Position numbers and translations under genes: made by a program | The notes under the pieces: model-generated | Database searches by the model: none | Told to the model about the DNA's origin: nothing | What the model saw: only the letters and a program-made list of their open reading frames with translations | Shown: piece after piece, positions 1-12,418 of the stretch | How the letters are laid out: each line of letters starts with the position of its first letter | Position numbering within the stretch: the stretch's first letter is position 1 | DNA from: Sesamum alatum | Lineage: Eukaryota; Streptophyta; Magnoliopsida; Lamiales; Pedaliaceae | Direction: 5' to 3' | Assembly (NCBI GenBank): GCA_034509735.1 | Contig: JACGWO010000007.1 | Location: 1,550,001 to 1,614,000, forward strand | Length of the DNA: 64,000 nt

Positions 1-49
1 GGAAAAACACAAAAAAATTTAAAGATCATCAAAAAAATTCGTGGACAGA

Positions 50-335
50 TGAACTTACTTCGATTCTGGCTTCTCTGAGTCAATTAATCAAACACCTTGT
101 GGGTTTCAACACTGCATAAGTGTACTCTCTTCACCCCTTTTTCTTGGCACTCCACGCACAGTCACACTCCCAACACACACACACTGAGCGAAGCACTAAA
201 CAATAACCAAAAAAGTAAGAAGGCCGAGGCATTGGGTAAAAACAACAGCAGAATCTTTGAACTTCTCTACAGAGGGCCTGATTCAATGCTGGTGGGCTTG
301 GGCCGTCACCAGCCCATTCTCCACCTACTACACTA
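50..335 (-). other. possible 5' exon or promoter of an off-window gene
   Basis: This stretch is less A+T-rich than its surroundings and I do not recognise it. Read on the minus strand it has TGGGCT and GGCCCA site-II-like motifs near 305-315. It ends near position 60 in a good splice donor (GAA then GTAAGTTC). No ORF starts and continues convincingly through it. It could be an untranslated first exon of a gene lying left of the window. The plus-strand ORF at 97-372 is low-complexity at its start and is probably chance. Confidence 0.25.
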
Positions 336-345
336 CTTATTTCAA

Positions 346-780
346 ATGGTGAATTACAATGATCTCCCCTAAAGTTTGGTATAATTATAAATATCCCATC
401 ATTATTTTGAAAATTACAAATATCCTATTGAGGTTTGTAACTTTTAACCAAGGGCCTGAAATGGTCCACCTTTGACCTTAATTTTTTTTTTCAAAAAAAT
501 TATAGAATAATTGGCCGATGAAAATTATTATTATTGTTCATCTGTATAAAAAAACGTAAGAAACCTCTCCCTGCACATTTTTGTCCAAAAAGAATTAGAA
601 ACTTTTAATAAATAATTCAATTTGTATAAGGCATTTTTTTTAAGTCACCCATAAAAATTGATGGAAATGGGTTATTTGTAAGACGGTGACAAATCTCGGA
701 GGGGCATTTATAATTTTTAAAATAATAGGGGGATATTCATAATTATATCAAATCTCAAGAGAGATCATTGTAATTCCCCC
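346..780. repeat. MITE of family A (long imperfect TIRs)
   Basis: The ends are inverted copies of each other over about 90 bp (start GAATTACAATGATCTCCCCT). They are flanked by the direct repeat TATTTCAA at 338-345 and 781-788. The 8-bp duplication and long TIRs suggest a MULE-type non-autonomous element. Related copies in the window lie at 7883-9244, 12419-12947, 26327-26680, 42597-43028, 52911-53736, 53101-53524 and 61640-62059. It has no coding capacity. Confidence 0.7.
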
Positions 781-940
781 TATTTCAATGAGATCTTATC
801 TATTGATTTTTAAAAATTGCGTGGAAATTATTTATTTATCATAAAAAAGATAAATCATTTCCACAATATTTTTAATATTCATCTTTTTTTAATTTTTGTT
901 CCAATGTCAAGGATGATTAATTTTATTTTTCTTTTGAATT

Positions 941-1150
941 GGAAGCAATAAACTTTATTAATTGAAGTAAAAAAATTTACAATCAGTCAAGTCGAATATC
1001 AACGTCGAACAAAGATAATTAAAACACTAATTATTACAATAACAAATGATACATACTATACAGTAGCAACAATATAATCTCACATAGAAGTTCGAACCCA
1101 TGACCTCTAGATAAAAACTGATACATCGTCTAATTCGATGTTACTATTGT
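941..1150 (-). repeat. SINE (tRNA-derived type), minus strand
   Basis: Reverse-complemented, it carries a pol III B-box-like core (CATGGGTTCGAACTTC) and a tail (GACTGATTGTAA, CAATTAATAAAGTTTATTGC) matching the SINE at 27385-27660. The poly(A) end is degraded. The assignment rests on similarity to other copies in this window. Confidence 0.55.
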
Positions 1151-2100
1151 AACATAGTTATTATGATGATTAAATATTAGTGATACAATTTAATCACATC
1201 CTACATTTTATCTATCATTAATCTATTACGACTTAATCCCATCCCTCAAAGTAAACGAAGTCTTAATGTTAGTGGTGTCAAATCAAGCACATCTTTTATT
1301 TAAACTAGTAATTATGGCACACCCTATTTGTGCGCAATTTGTATCATACTATTTAAAATAAAATATTTATTATTTTATAAAATCTATACGTAATAATAAG
1401 CTAATATAAAATCATAAGAAAATGGTGACGAAAAAAAGGTGAATGAAAATTAAAAAAAAAAACTATTAAAACATGATGGAAGGGTGGGAGGTTAGACGAG
1501 AAAATAAAATAAATTAATTAAATATAAAAAATAGCTAAAAAATGTATGCTCCTTTGAATGCACGATTGACCCCTTCAATCCCTTGATAGAGCTTCACTCG
1601 TTTCTTTTTGAAGCTTTGTGGGAGACCTCCATAAATTACTTTTCCTCGTTGAATTACTTTTATCTTCTTTGACCGAATATTTTGGGACAATCATATGTAT
1701 ATATATACATATATTTTTTTTAAAAAAAATATTTCTGATAATGAAGCATAAATGAATTTGAATAAAAAAAAATAATCAAAGCAAATTCAGTGGCCGAATT
1801 TAGTGCTTTCTTTCTTGCCTCGACCAATTTGGTATTTTCTGGTCGATGCTTCTCTCGACCATATTTGAAGCCTCGAACAAATTTTGTATTTTTTTCTGGT
1901 CGAGGCCAGACTTGCCAAATTTTTCACCCCTTATTTGATTTTTTTTTTTTTAGGTTCGTATTTTTTACTAATTTAGAGGATGGTTTAGGGAATGAAACCC
2001 TAGAACTCCCTAAGAAATTGTCTGGGAGACATTTGACTCTTTAAAAATTTTTGTCGAGTTTGATTCTTCTGTGGAAGGGCTTTTTTTTTCTTTTTTGTTT
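1151..2100. other. A+T-rich intergenic DNA, no gene seen
   Basis: I see no supported gene. There is a Helitron-terminus-like motif at 1304-1334 (see the rejected list). From about 1790 the sequence becomes richer in TCGACC and TTTCTGGTCGA words and leads into the minisatellite, so 1790-2100 may already belong to the retroelement at 2.1-6.0 kb. Confidence 0.4.
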
Positions 2101-2109
2101 TTTTTGATG

Positions 2110-3875
2110 TGTGTGTTTTCTTTAACTTTGGGGTGTTACGATATTATATTACCTTAAGGAAATCATTTTTCTTGCACTTGTTGTGACTTTGGAGTGTTGC
2201 GTATCACACACCAAGGAAGTCATGTTAACTTTGTTCTGACTTCAGAGTGTTGCATATGACACTTCAAGGAAGTCATCTTCCTTTTATTTTCTTGACTTTG
2301 GGGTGTCGCATTATGACCATGGATTAAAGGTTTATTTTCAACACATGTTTCGAGTTAATAATTGTTAGAAACTTTTCGAAAACGCTACAGACAAATTGTA
2401 AAATTAAAGAAACATACATAATAGTCATAGAAAAACTTAAAAGTATTATCTTTCTTTTTTTTTTTTTTTTTAATTCAAGCATATCTAGTTTGATTTTGTA
2501 TCATTTAGCTAATTAAAATTATTTTTATGTACTATAATTATATATTTAGAGTTATTATTTGATGTAGTCGCTATTTAAACTAAATAACAATATAATATTT
2601 ATTTTTAGCTCTGTGCTATAAAATATCTATGTTACATTGATATTTATACATATAACATTACTAATTTAGGGTAATATTAAATCTGCTATTAGTAAATGAA
2701 ATACTTACGCATAACACAAGAATTTATATATTTGTAACTAAAAGTACGAAATAAATAATTTGTTGAAAAATTTGGAAAAACAAAAAGTTTCTTAGGAAAC
2801 TCAAAATTTCAAAGGAAGTTAAAAAAAAATGAAGTGTTTCGAAAGAAAACTGGATAATTTTGAAACTACTATATTTTAATGTTTCCATAACATTGAAAAT
2901 GGAAACGTTTCCATAGTCTCGATGGAAACATATGAAAATTTTAAACCATGATTATGACACCCGAAGAAGCCACTTTGACTTTGGAGTGTTGAGTATGCCA
3001 TCTCAAGAAAGTTATTATTCTTCTATTTTTTTTGGCTTCGGGGTATCGCATTATGACTTCAAGGAAGCCACATTGACTTCAGGGTGTTGTGTATGCCATT
3101 TTCTTTTGTTTTTCTTGGCTTTGGGTGTTGTGTATGACACCTCAAGGAAGTCATTTTGATTTTGGGGTGTTGCGTATGCCACCCAGAAGCCATTCTTTTT
3201 ATTTTTCTTGGCTTCGAGGTGTTGCATTATGAAACTTCAAGGAAGACATTTTTATTTTATTTTTCTTGGCTTGTTGCGTATGACACCTCAAGAAAGCCAT
3301 TTTGACTTCGGGATGTTGCGTATGCCACCTCAAGAAAGTTATTATTCTTCTATTTTTTTGGCTTCGGGGTATTGCATTATGACTTCACGGAAGCCACATT
3401 GACTTCAGGGTGTTGTGTATGCCATTTTCTTTTGTTTTTCTTGGCTTTGGGTGTTGTGTATGACACCTCAAGGAAGTCATTTTGACTTTGGGGTGTTGCG
3501 TATGCCACCCAGAAGCCATTCTTTTTATTTTTCTTGGCTTCGAGGTGTTGCATTATGAAACTTCAAGGAAGACACTTTTATTTTATTTTTGTTGGCTTCT
3601 GGGTGTTGCGTATGACACCTCAAGAAAGCCATTTTGACTTCGGGATGTTGCGTATGCTATCTCAAGAAAACCAATTTTTCTTTTATTTTTCTTACCTTCG
3701 GGTGTTGTGTATGACACCTCAAAAAAGTCATTTTAACTTCGAGGTATTGCATATGCCACCTCAAGAAAGCCATTTTTCTTGGCTTCGGGGTGTCACGTTA
3801 TGACACCTCAAAGAAACCACTTTGACTTCGGGGCATTGCAGATGACACCTCAAGGAAGTCATTTTGGTTCGTATT
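2110..3875. repeat. ~60-bp minisatellite with 327-bp higher-order unit
   Basis: The array repeats a unit of roughly 55-65 bp built on GACTTCGGGGTGTTGCGTAT and GACACCTCAAGGAAGTCATT. It is interrupted around 2330-2930 by unrelated A+T-rich DNA. Between about 3000 and 3660 several units are locked into a higher-order repeat: the word GTTATTATTCTTCT recurs at 3011 and 3338, 327 bp apart, with the sequence between copied almost exactly. It lies directly downstream, in minus orientation, of the Gypsy gag remnant. Arrays of this kind are known inside Tat/Ogre-type retrotransposons. Confidence 0.85.
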
Positions 3876-3999
3876 AGGGGACGAGGTAGTAATAAAAACT
3901 ATTTATTTGATGTTGAGATAAGAAAGATTGGCATTTTATTTCTTGAGAAGCAATCATAAAGAACTTAATACATCTCAAAGCCTCTAATTTTTAAACCTC

Positions 4000-5997
4000 C
4001 TGGTCTTCTACCCTTCTTCCCTACTTATTTGTTTCCTCGATTTGCAACCTCATTTACTCAAGTATTCTTGTCGCCAAATTCAAAAATTAGTGCCAATAAT
4101 TCCTGTTGTTGGCAGGTCACCATTGTCCGATCTGGATTCTTCAAAATCACTCATTCCTCCACTGTGGATCAAAAATTCCTTGAATGCCATTTCTAGATCA
4201 ACCTTTCTATTTCGTCTTTCAAATGATAACAATCTTCTGTGATATGCCCCCTATCTTCATGGAATTGACAATAGCGATCAGACTTCAACCTCTTAGGGTT
4301 GTCTTGCATGGTGGCGGTTGACGGGATAGACCTTGTTGATCCACGACAGCGAGGATTTCAACTCCCAAAATGCTTAAAAGTTTGTAGCATGGCTGAGTTG
4401 TTCGAAGACATATGTTTGCACTCGCGTATGCTTTCTGCCTTTAGAGGCATAACTCCCTCATCCTCATTCGACCATATTTTCATTGGAGTTATCGGCCTTG
4501 TGCCTGCAGTTTCCTCTTTTCTTATGTACTTTTTCGCCCTTGCCAACAATTCCTCCTGGGTAGCCGGGGGTTTCCCCGATATTAATTCCTTAAACCTGCA
4601 CCTCTTTTGGTTCTATTGCATGATCCTTGCTAAAAGTTTTGGGTTTATGTGTGGGACTTCTAGTACAACCTTCGAAAATTTTGGACATTATCCCTAAGAC
4701 CTTCATGTTCCCGTTGAACTATGGTGATTCATGACAAAGGGTAGGAAGCATCGGGAGAGATGCTTAAAAGTCTCGACAGATCCGGGAAGCAACTGGTTAA
4801 ACCAAGTTATAGCATTATCCGAGAGAGTTGTACGGAATAGCTTGTAGTAAGCAGCGTTGCTTATGTCCAGTAGGTCTGCTTTAGCTAGGAGCTGATCTAG
4901 GTGGTCTTGCGGGTCTCCTACTCCATTATACTCCTTGAAGTTTGGGATTTTAATCCTAGGTTGTATAGCTTCGCCTAGTATGTGGGGTGCAAAAGGACTA
5001 CACCTCGGTGGTGCAACAACTAACGGGTAAGTTTAGGATTCTCCCAATCTTGCTGCCAGTGTTTGGCCTCCCATCTCCCTTGGAGATTATCATTCGCGAT
5101 ATGGCAATCCTCCAAGAGGCAGGGATGCTTGACCTCTCCTCTCTTGAAGCACTTTTCCTTGAGGTGGCACTCCTCCAGGAGGGGACGGTGCTTGACCTCC
5201 CTTTTCCCATCGAAGCTCTCATCCTCGAGACAACACTCCTCCAAGAGGGGGGAGGTGCTCAACTTTCCGTCTTCCCTTTAGACTTTTGTCTTTGCACTGG
5301 TACTCCTCCAAGAGGGGAGGTGCTCAACCTCTCTTCTCCCTTTGAGGCTCTCTTTCTCGGTATGACACACCTCCAGAAAAGGAGGTGCTTGACCTCCCCT
5401 CTCCCCTTTGCAACGAAACTCCTCTAGGAGAGGGCGAAGGGAAGTGGTTGTCGTCATGGATGCCTCCCCTAGGGGTGGTGGAAGGAAATGATTGTCAATG
5501 GGTTGAGACCACCTGTTGTTCACTTCCTCCTCGTGGTTCCTCTCTTCTTAGGCGTCTGCTCATGATCCTTGGGAGCCAAGGGGGCATCTTGACCTCTACA
5601 AAGATGGCGAGGGAGTCGTGGCGTAGCCCATGTTCAGCGATGTACTGGACCACCCCCTCTAGTTGCAGCTTGGGCAAAAATGTCCTTGACCAGTTGGCGA
5701 AACACTTCCTAAGTCATTTAAACTAATGGCGGTGGAGGTGAATCGCAAAACCCAATCTTGCTGCCCCTGAGCACTTACTTGCTCATTCCGGAAGTCATTG
5801 GCGATGGAAGTTTCCAGTTGGTTGACAACAGAGAAATGGTCCTTTACCTCTTCCCCCAAGTCCTCCGCGTCCAACTTCTCCATCTCTAGTTTGCAATCGC
5901 GTGTGCATCCTTGATCAATTTCTTCCTCCATCTTAAATTTTGAGAAAATCATATTTCCTGCGGGGGCAAATTTGATGTATGTAAAAGCAAATGACAA
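4000..5997 (-). pseudogene. decayed Ty3/Gypsy gag region
   Basis: The minus strand encodes broken pieces of a plant Gypsy gag protein. From 5997 to 5495 there is a charged N-terminal region (MEEEID start, then EMEKLDAEDLGEEVKDHF). From about 4979 to 4692 there is the retrotransposon gag domain, with VGDPQDHLDQLLAKADLLD, then TTLSDNAITWFNQLLPGSVE and FKHLSRCFLPF. At 4549-4358 comes LARAKKYIRKEE, and near 4290-4190 the knuckle-like YCQFHEDRGHITEDC. Stops and frameshifts separate the pieces. Protease, RT and integrase are absent, and the minisatellite at 2.1-3.9 kb follows. I infer a deleted or LARD-like Tat-lineage element. Near 5960 a TTTGCCCCCGCAGG motif sits where a primer-binding site would be expected, but the LTRs were not delimited. 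Confidence 0.75.
5090..5420 (-). repeat. in-frame ~60-bp repeats inside gag remnant
   Basis: About six degenerate copies of a unit containing CTCCTCCAAGAGGGGAGG and TGCTTGACCTCCCCTCTCCC. On the minus strand they encode repeats of the form EVKHxPLLEECHLKEKxF inside the gag remnant. The repeat-encoded peptide is charged and Cys/His-containing. Whether it was ever functional cannot be judged. Confidence 0.65.
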
Positions 5998-6655
5998 ATT
6001 TATGAAATTATAAGATTATTTATAATAATGTGAAGGATACATCCTTTAATAGTCTAATTATTTTTGTATAAATTGCATTTTCTTTGTCGTCATGCACCCG
6101 TTCTAATGTTGTGCACTCATCCTGTTTTGTGCCATGTGCTTGAACGCTCATACAAAAAGTGTCGTGTTTATTTGCCTTTTAGGCTAAATAAAACATGTAT
6201 TTCAGATAAAACATAAAAAATAAATCACAAAAAATCGATATTCCTATGAATTAATTGAATTTTCTTGGATTTTTATCGAAGTCAGTCTTTATTGTCTTTA
6301 CTCTTAAATAGTTTTCCAATTATGGTAAAGTGTGACGGAATATATTTTGTTATCTTGTAAATTAATATTCAAGTCAATACAATTTGACTTTTGACCCTCA
6401 CTTTGACCAATTTTCCAAGTAACGACAATAATACGCTCCTGCTCATTTTCCAGTCAATATGTATGCAAAAGAAAAAAAAAAAAAAGATTAGTAATTTTGT
6501 TGGTTATTATTAAATGTATTAATTAACATATTAATGTAATAATACAATTACTTTTTTATCATATTGATAATAATAATAATAAAAAACCTGAAATAAATCC
6601 ATATCAACTTCGGAGATGTTAGAAAAATGTCTATATATATATATATATGTATATA
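5998..6655. other. A+T-rich DNA, possible LTR remnant
   Basis: No gene is visible. The first few hundred bases lie where the 5' LTR of the minus-strand Gypsy remnant would be, but I could not match a second LTR copy. A (TA)n run at 6632-6656 borders the next element. Confidence 0.35.
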
Positions 6656-6656
6656 T

Positions 6657-7494
6657 AGGGTTAATTACACTAAGACCCCATTTAAGATGTGAAATTATAC
6701 TTTTTTTCAAATAAGTTTTAAAATCATACTTACACTCCCTCCGAAAATTCATTATTTACTCTTGACCCCTTTCGTTAGGATTTGGGCGAAAAATGCTTAT
6801 GTCAGGAAAAAAAAAAAAAGTACATAAATTTCAATTTTACCCCTTCTTAGTATAATCCCCTTGTAATATTTTTATACTTGTAAGGGGATAAAGATAACAT
6901 ATAAATTCAAAAGGTTGTAATTGAAATAAAACCTTGCTGCCAAATTATAGCATTAAATAAAAAAAGATATAGATGAATGAAAAATTAGTCATGTTTTTTT
7001 GTGTTTTTTGCACTTTCTATATATGAGTGATCAGGTTAACATCATTGTTGCATTTATTTCTTGAAAATGTATTGTTCAAGTAATTCATCTAGTGTTTTAA
7101 AAAATATGCAAAAATGGTGTTCATTTCACCCTATATATAGGAAGTAAAAAAATACAAAAAAATAACTAATTTTTTCATTCATAAACGGCTATTTTTTATC
7201 CAATGGTTATAATTGGGGAATGATATTTTATTAGAATTACACCCTTTTTAACTTTATATATTTTATAATTACCCCCTTATAACTATACAAATATTATATG
7301 TGAATGTTAAACGAATGGTAGAATCGGAAATTTATGTAATTTGTTGCCGATGTCAGCATTTTGCGTCCAAACCCAACGGAAGGGAATTAGATGTACACAA
7401 ATTTTTTTTGGAGGGAATATAAGTGTAATTTTAAAATTTTTTTGAGATAAATATAATTTCGCATTTTTCAAATAGAATTTACTTTCAATTAACC
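6657..7494. repeat. inverted-repeat DNA element in a TA microsatellite
   Basis: The ends (GGGTTAATTACACTAAGACC and, reverse-complemented from the right, GGGTTAATTGAAAGTAAATT) continue as imperfect inverted repeats for over 150 bp. Both arms contain CTCCCTCC and CCGTT(A/G)GG(A/T)TT(T/G)GG motifs. The element is bordered by (TA)n on both sides, so its target duplication cannot be read. There is no coding capacity. Confidence 0.65.
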
Positions 7495-7882
7495 CATATA
7501 TATATATATATATATATATATATGGGCTTTCTTTTCTTTTCTTAATGAAAATTAAAACAAATTCTCCAATTACTCATGTAACTCGAACTCATCGTCCTGT
7601 GGAAAAGTGTATATATGTGTGGCAAAATTCTTGTTGAAGATAAGGGCTGCTATTTTGGAAATATATAACTAGAGAATAGGACAAATTGGGCTGCTAAATT
7701 TATATCCAGCCTTTTTTTCTCCCTTAGGGAACCAATCAATTAAAGTCATTAAATAGACTTGGGCAGAAATAATTACGTAAAACCAATACCTATGGAGCAC
7801 ACATATATATATGCATACATCCAATATCACCAAACTAATATAAATAATAGCCTAACACCAATAATTTTAGATTAATTTACAA

Positions 7883-8434
7883 GTTATATTACACTGGGCT
7901 CTCCTAAATTTTTTTATAATTATAAATACTTTATTATAATTTGAAAATTACAGATATTTCCTAAAATTAATGACGGTTTAACAAATACCGCATCGTGGCA
8001 ACCCATTATAGGGGATATTTGTTAAGGGACAGTTAATTTCAGAAAATATTTATAATTTTTTAAAAGGTTAAAGACAATTTAGCCCCCTGTGTTATTGGAA
8101 AAGTTCAATTTACCCCCCCTGTGAAAAAACAAAGTGCAAAAAACCCCCTTATACTTTTAGAAATGATGCAATTTACCCCCTCGACGCGTTTGGTGTATTT
8201 CACGCGCTATTTTCTATTTTTTTTAATTTTTAATTTATAAAATTATATTTTTAACCTTATATTAAAACCGTTAGATCTAATATTATTTGGATGAACGATT
8301 CAGATCTCACCAACATTATTTATAAATATATTAAAATTTTAATATATATAATTTTATATATTTTTTAAATTTTATATATGTTTAATTGTATATATTTATT
8401 TATATAAATATACATATTATATATATATATGTAT

Positions 8435-8471
<37 letters not shown>

Positions 8472-9244
8472 GAACGAACAGGGGGAGGAGGGGCTGGAAG
8501 GCGGCGGCTGGGTTGGTGGTTCGAAAGTGACGGGCGGCGGTCTGAAGGTGACGGGCGGGAAGTTTCCAGATCTGGGGAGGTGGAGGGGTTGCAGCGGCGA
8601 GTCGTTGGGGGGAGGCTTCGGCCGTGGTTGATGGGGGGGACAAGGGGTTTCAGTCGAGGGAAGGCGACGGGCGAAGGCGAAGTGGGCGGCGGCGGGCAAA
8701 GGCTGAGAGGCGGCGACGGGCGGGGGCTGGGGGCGGCTGCGTGCAGAGGCTGGGGCTGCCGGCGAACGAAGGCTGGGGGACGGTGGCGGCAGATATACAT
8801 ATATATTTATGTATATGTTATATAATATATATATATATCATATTTATATATAATAAATAATAATATATATATATATAATATGCAATATTTGGACCATTGA
8901 TCATATTTAATCATAGCCATCCATTTCAATAAATTTGTATTAACTATTGATCGATTGTAAATAAAATCTAACCGTTCAAAATTTAAGATATAAAAAATAA
9001 TATATTGGTCAAAATGATAAAAATTCGCAGTTGGGGCGCGTGTAATACACCCCTAGCCCCAGAGGGGTAAATTGTATTATTTCTAAAAATATAAGGGGGT
9101 TTCTTGCACTTTGTTTTTTCACAAAAGGGTAAATTGAACTTTTCCAATAACACGAGGGGGTAAATTGTATTTTACCCATTTTTTAAATAATAATAAATTA
9201 TTTATAATTATAACAAATCTTAAAAAAGCACTTTGTAATTTACC
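7883..9244. repeat. family A MITE split by a nested element
   Basis: Left half at 7883-8064 (TTACACTGGGCTCTCC, TAATTATAAATAC) and right half at 9188-9244 (ATTTATAATTATAACAAATC, TTTGTAATTTACCC) are the two ends of one family A inverted-repeat element. The 8065-9178 element was inserted into it later. Confidence 0.6.
8065..9178. mobile_element. MULE-like TIR element, family B, G/C-rich core
   Basis: The inverted termini (left GTTAAAGACAATTTAGCCCC; right reads GGGTAAAATACAATTTACCC when reversed) extend about 130 bp. They are flanked by the exact 9-bp duplication TTTTTTAAA at 8056-8064 and 9179-9187, which is typical of Mutator-like elements. The core has (TA)n, then (GA)n at about 8434-8473, then about 320 bp of G-rich sequence ending at 8790. 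The proline- or glycine-rich ORFs in this core are composition artefacts. Sister copies lie at 36755-37575 and 43857-44965. Confidence 0.8.
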
Positions 9245-9249
9245 CTTAC

Positions 9250-10412
9250 ATTGCAACATACCCCCTATAAAAATACTGACAAAAAAACTTTTCCTAAATA
9301 AGAAAAAGGGCAATGATCCCACTATTTTTTTTTTTTTTTAAAAAAAGGAGTATCAATGTAACCTTCTGACATGAAAGGTAGTGATTTTTTTTTTTTAAAA
9401 AAAAATTTAAGGATCCCGCTGTGTATTTTCATATGTAAACTCAAGATTATTCAATTGTCGAGTTTTTACGAAAATTATTATTTTTGTTATCTCGTAATTA
9501 TTTCACATTTACTGAGAATATTATACTAATTATTAGAATATTAATGTCATTATTAATAAGAAATACAATTTATGAAAACATGCAAAGTGGATAGAAGAAT
9601 TTTCCACCCACACCTTCAAACTTTATTTTGGGTCAAATAAGTACAACAAAAGAAAAGAGCATTGGAATTTTTAATTAATTTCGAGAAGGGGTTTATTTGT
9701 AAATTACAACATTTTATGAAAAGTAAAACACAGATATTAGGAGAACATTCTTGAAAATTCTAGTACTCCTCGGCTCTTAGGTTACCGGTTCCATTGTGAA
9801 AACAGTGTTTGTTTATACGTATTTTAATAAAAAAAATATATTAATTTCACACCGCAAGCTAATACAGAACACAATGTCATTAACTAATTTTCTCATTTTC
9901 ACGCTAAAAAATGTACAAAATTAAAAAACTACATAATTTTTTGAATTGAAAACTGAAAATGAACGCACAAACAAACATGCCTTAGTAGCATTATGCTTTT
10001 TAGTTAATTGGTAATTAATTCTCCACTAATGACAAAATGATACATATATAAATACTAGATTATCTTAATTCCTCTCGGAATAAGACAAATCTCACGTATT
10101 TAATTTTTAAAACTCATGTTAATTTATATTAAAATTCACTCAAGTACTATGATAAATTTATACTTTATTATATTTGTGTTGCATCTCTAGAGACGATTTT
10201 AAAATTGTTATTTAATATTATATTGTGTCGTGACTATTCTTAATCATCGTGGAATGATTCTTCAGCCAAAAGTTGTCGGATCATACCAACTTGGAAACTA
10301 AAATTCTATCTTCATATATTAAGAAATAATCCTATTTTTCAATAAATAATATATTTCTAAGTCAATCGTTATTATTTTATGATATATACACAACATAAAG
10401 TGATGAAGTCTA
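9250..10412. other. A+T-rich intergenic DNA
   Basis: I see no gene, repeat end or clear element in this stretch apart from short poly(T)/poly(A) inverted runs around 9320-9410. Confidence 0.4.
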
Positions 10413-10420
10413 TATTTATT

Positions 10421-11781
10421 GATCCCATTAGATAGGATCGTTCTCACTTTTGATTCCCTATTTTACGGAATCGACACTTCTAGTCCCAAAATCCTAAAAT
10501 TTTGACACTTTTGGTCCTATGCTTTTAAATATTAACGGTAAAGTGTTAAGTTCGTTAGTCACCCGTTGTTGATCTAACCAATAAATACTCAAATTCTATT
10601 TTACCCTCTTATATTTTCCAAAAAAGGCTAAAAACCCATCTGTGTTTTAAAACTAGTTAAAATTCCCCGTGTTTTGAATAAACCCCTTTTAGAACTCAAT
10701 TTGACTACAAAATCATCTTTGATTTTATAAAATCGCCCTCGTTTGTTTCTTTTATTTTCAAATTATTTTTTGTGATTTTTATTTATATTTCTCCCTCCTA
10801 AAAAATAAATAATTATTTCTTAAATACATTTATTTAAATATCAATTACTAGAAAATTATACCAATTATTTTAATTTTTTATAATTTAACTTAAAATGTTA
10901 AATTAAAATAACATAAGAAATTAATATAAAAATTCATTTTGCAAATTTAAATATCAATACAAATATGAATATGAATCAATTATAACAATTATATATTGTT
11001 ATTTAATTTCAATAAATTATATTCTTTACTATAAATAATATTTTAAATTAAATTACTATTATAAGTATTTAAAATGAAAATTTAATACTTTTTTGTTATT
11101 ATTTCTAAGTGTCAAAATTTTAAATTAATTTCTTAGTATTTTAAAAACTTTAAAATTATAAATTATAAAAATAAAATTATTATTAAAGAAATAAATTTAC
11201 TAAAATAAACACCTACTCACCCATCCCGGCACCACACCCCCTCCCCCGCTGCCCAGGTCTGGGCAACCGCAGCAAGGGGTGTGGGCGGGGATGGTTGGTA
11301 GGGGTTAATTTAAATATATTAATTTTTTATATGATTTTAAGTTTTTGATGTCAAATATAAAAGAATATTAAATTTAATATATTTTTGTGGTATTTTAATA
11401 TTTAAATAAATATATCGAAGAACAAAATTACTTATTTTTTTAAGAGGGACAGAAATACAAAACAAAAATTCACAAAAAATAACCTCAAAAAATAAAAGGA
11501 GGGTGATTTTATAAGATTAAGAAAGCTATTGCATCAAATTAAGTCCAAAAAGGGACTTTTTTAAAACACGGAAGGTTCTTAGCATATTTTAAAAATATGG
11601 ATTTTTTTTAGCCTTTTTTAAAAAATATAGGAGGATAAAGTAGAATTTAGGTATTTATTAGTTAGGTCAACAGCGATTGACTAACGAACTTGACACTTTG
11701 CCGTTAACAGTTAACGGCACCAAAGCAGGAAACCAAAAGTGAGAATGACCCTATTTAGGGGACCAAAAGTACGATTTTGCC
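10421..11781. mobile_element. foldback element with long inverted arms
   Basis: Arms of several hundred bases at either end are inverted copies of each other. The left arm has AGGATCGTTCTCACTTTTGA and TTAACGGTAAAGTGTTAAGT. The right arm, reversed, has AGGGTCATTCTCACTTTTGG and TTAACGGCAAAGTGTCAAGT. TATTTATT occurs just outside both ends (10413-10420, 11782-11789) and may be the target duplication. The centre (about 11210-11300) is a G/C-rich block that itself folds back (CACACCCC with GGGGTGTG). Confidence 0.7.
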
Positions 11782-11789
11782 TATTTATT

Positions 11790-12415
11790 ATTATTAAAGT
11801 TAGATTAAAAAAAAATTAACGTTGGAGGTTGCTGATTCGAGCAGATACGTATTCAAATTAATTCATCTCACTTAAATAAATAGATAAAAAGTTAAGGATC
11901 TAAGTCTTGATGTTGCTGATATGAGCACATACGTATGTTAGCTCCGTGACCACCTAACAAGAAGGTTCTATTCTTTGAAGGGCAAAAGATACCAATTTTC
12001 TTCTTTATTTTTTTTTTATTTTTTTACTTTCTTAGAAATTTAAATAATTTACTTTTCACCTAAACCCATATATTTTAATATTAGGCTCAATAAAAAAATA
12101 TTCTTGTATTTTATAAAATTATAAGTATACCCTGTGATATTGTGATTATAATTATAAGTACACTTTTTAATTCAACGGAAAAAATTTATACATCCCTTGA
12201 GATAAATTATACTAATACCCCCTTAAAGGGTGTACTTGTAATTTGTAAAGAGCATGTTGTGTTTGTATATTTTGATCTAGCCTTAAATCAATGGAATTTA
12301 CGCTATATACACACAACCCCCTTACAATTATAGTCTATATTATTGATGATATCTACTTATGAAATATTAATAAATAGAAAAAAAAATTATAACCATATCA
12401 TATGTGGTCATATAT
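11790..12415. other. A+T-rich intergenic DNA
   Basis: No gene is supported. The small ORF at 12142-12333 overlaps inverted-repeat debris similar to family A (GTATACCCTGTGATATTG with CACAACCCCCTTACAATTATAG) and is not considered coding. Confidence 0.35.
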
Positions 12416-12418
12416 AAT

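Noticed and set aside
97..372. 91-codon plus-strand ORF
   Set aside because: Contains a CA-repeat-encoded His/Thr stretch and runs into a MITE; the strand with splice-like signals is the opposite one.
1304..1334. Helitron-like 3' terminus, minus strand (ACTAG, then a GCACA/TGTGC hairpin)
   Set aside because: Hairpin and CTAGT fit, but no matching 5' end could be placed, so the element cannot be delimited.
2932..3803. Repeated ORFs with CCIMKLQGRHF and MPPQESH-type peptides
   Set aside because: They are the minisatellite monomers read in frame; spacing and stops vary between units.
8365..8860. Pro/Gly/Arg-rich ORFs on both strands
   Set aside because: They come from the GA/CT and CCG-rich core of a TIR element; several overlapping frames are open at once and none has a domain.
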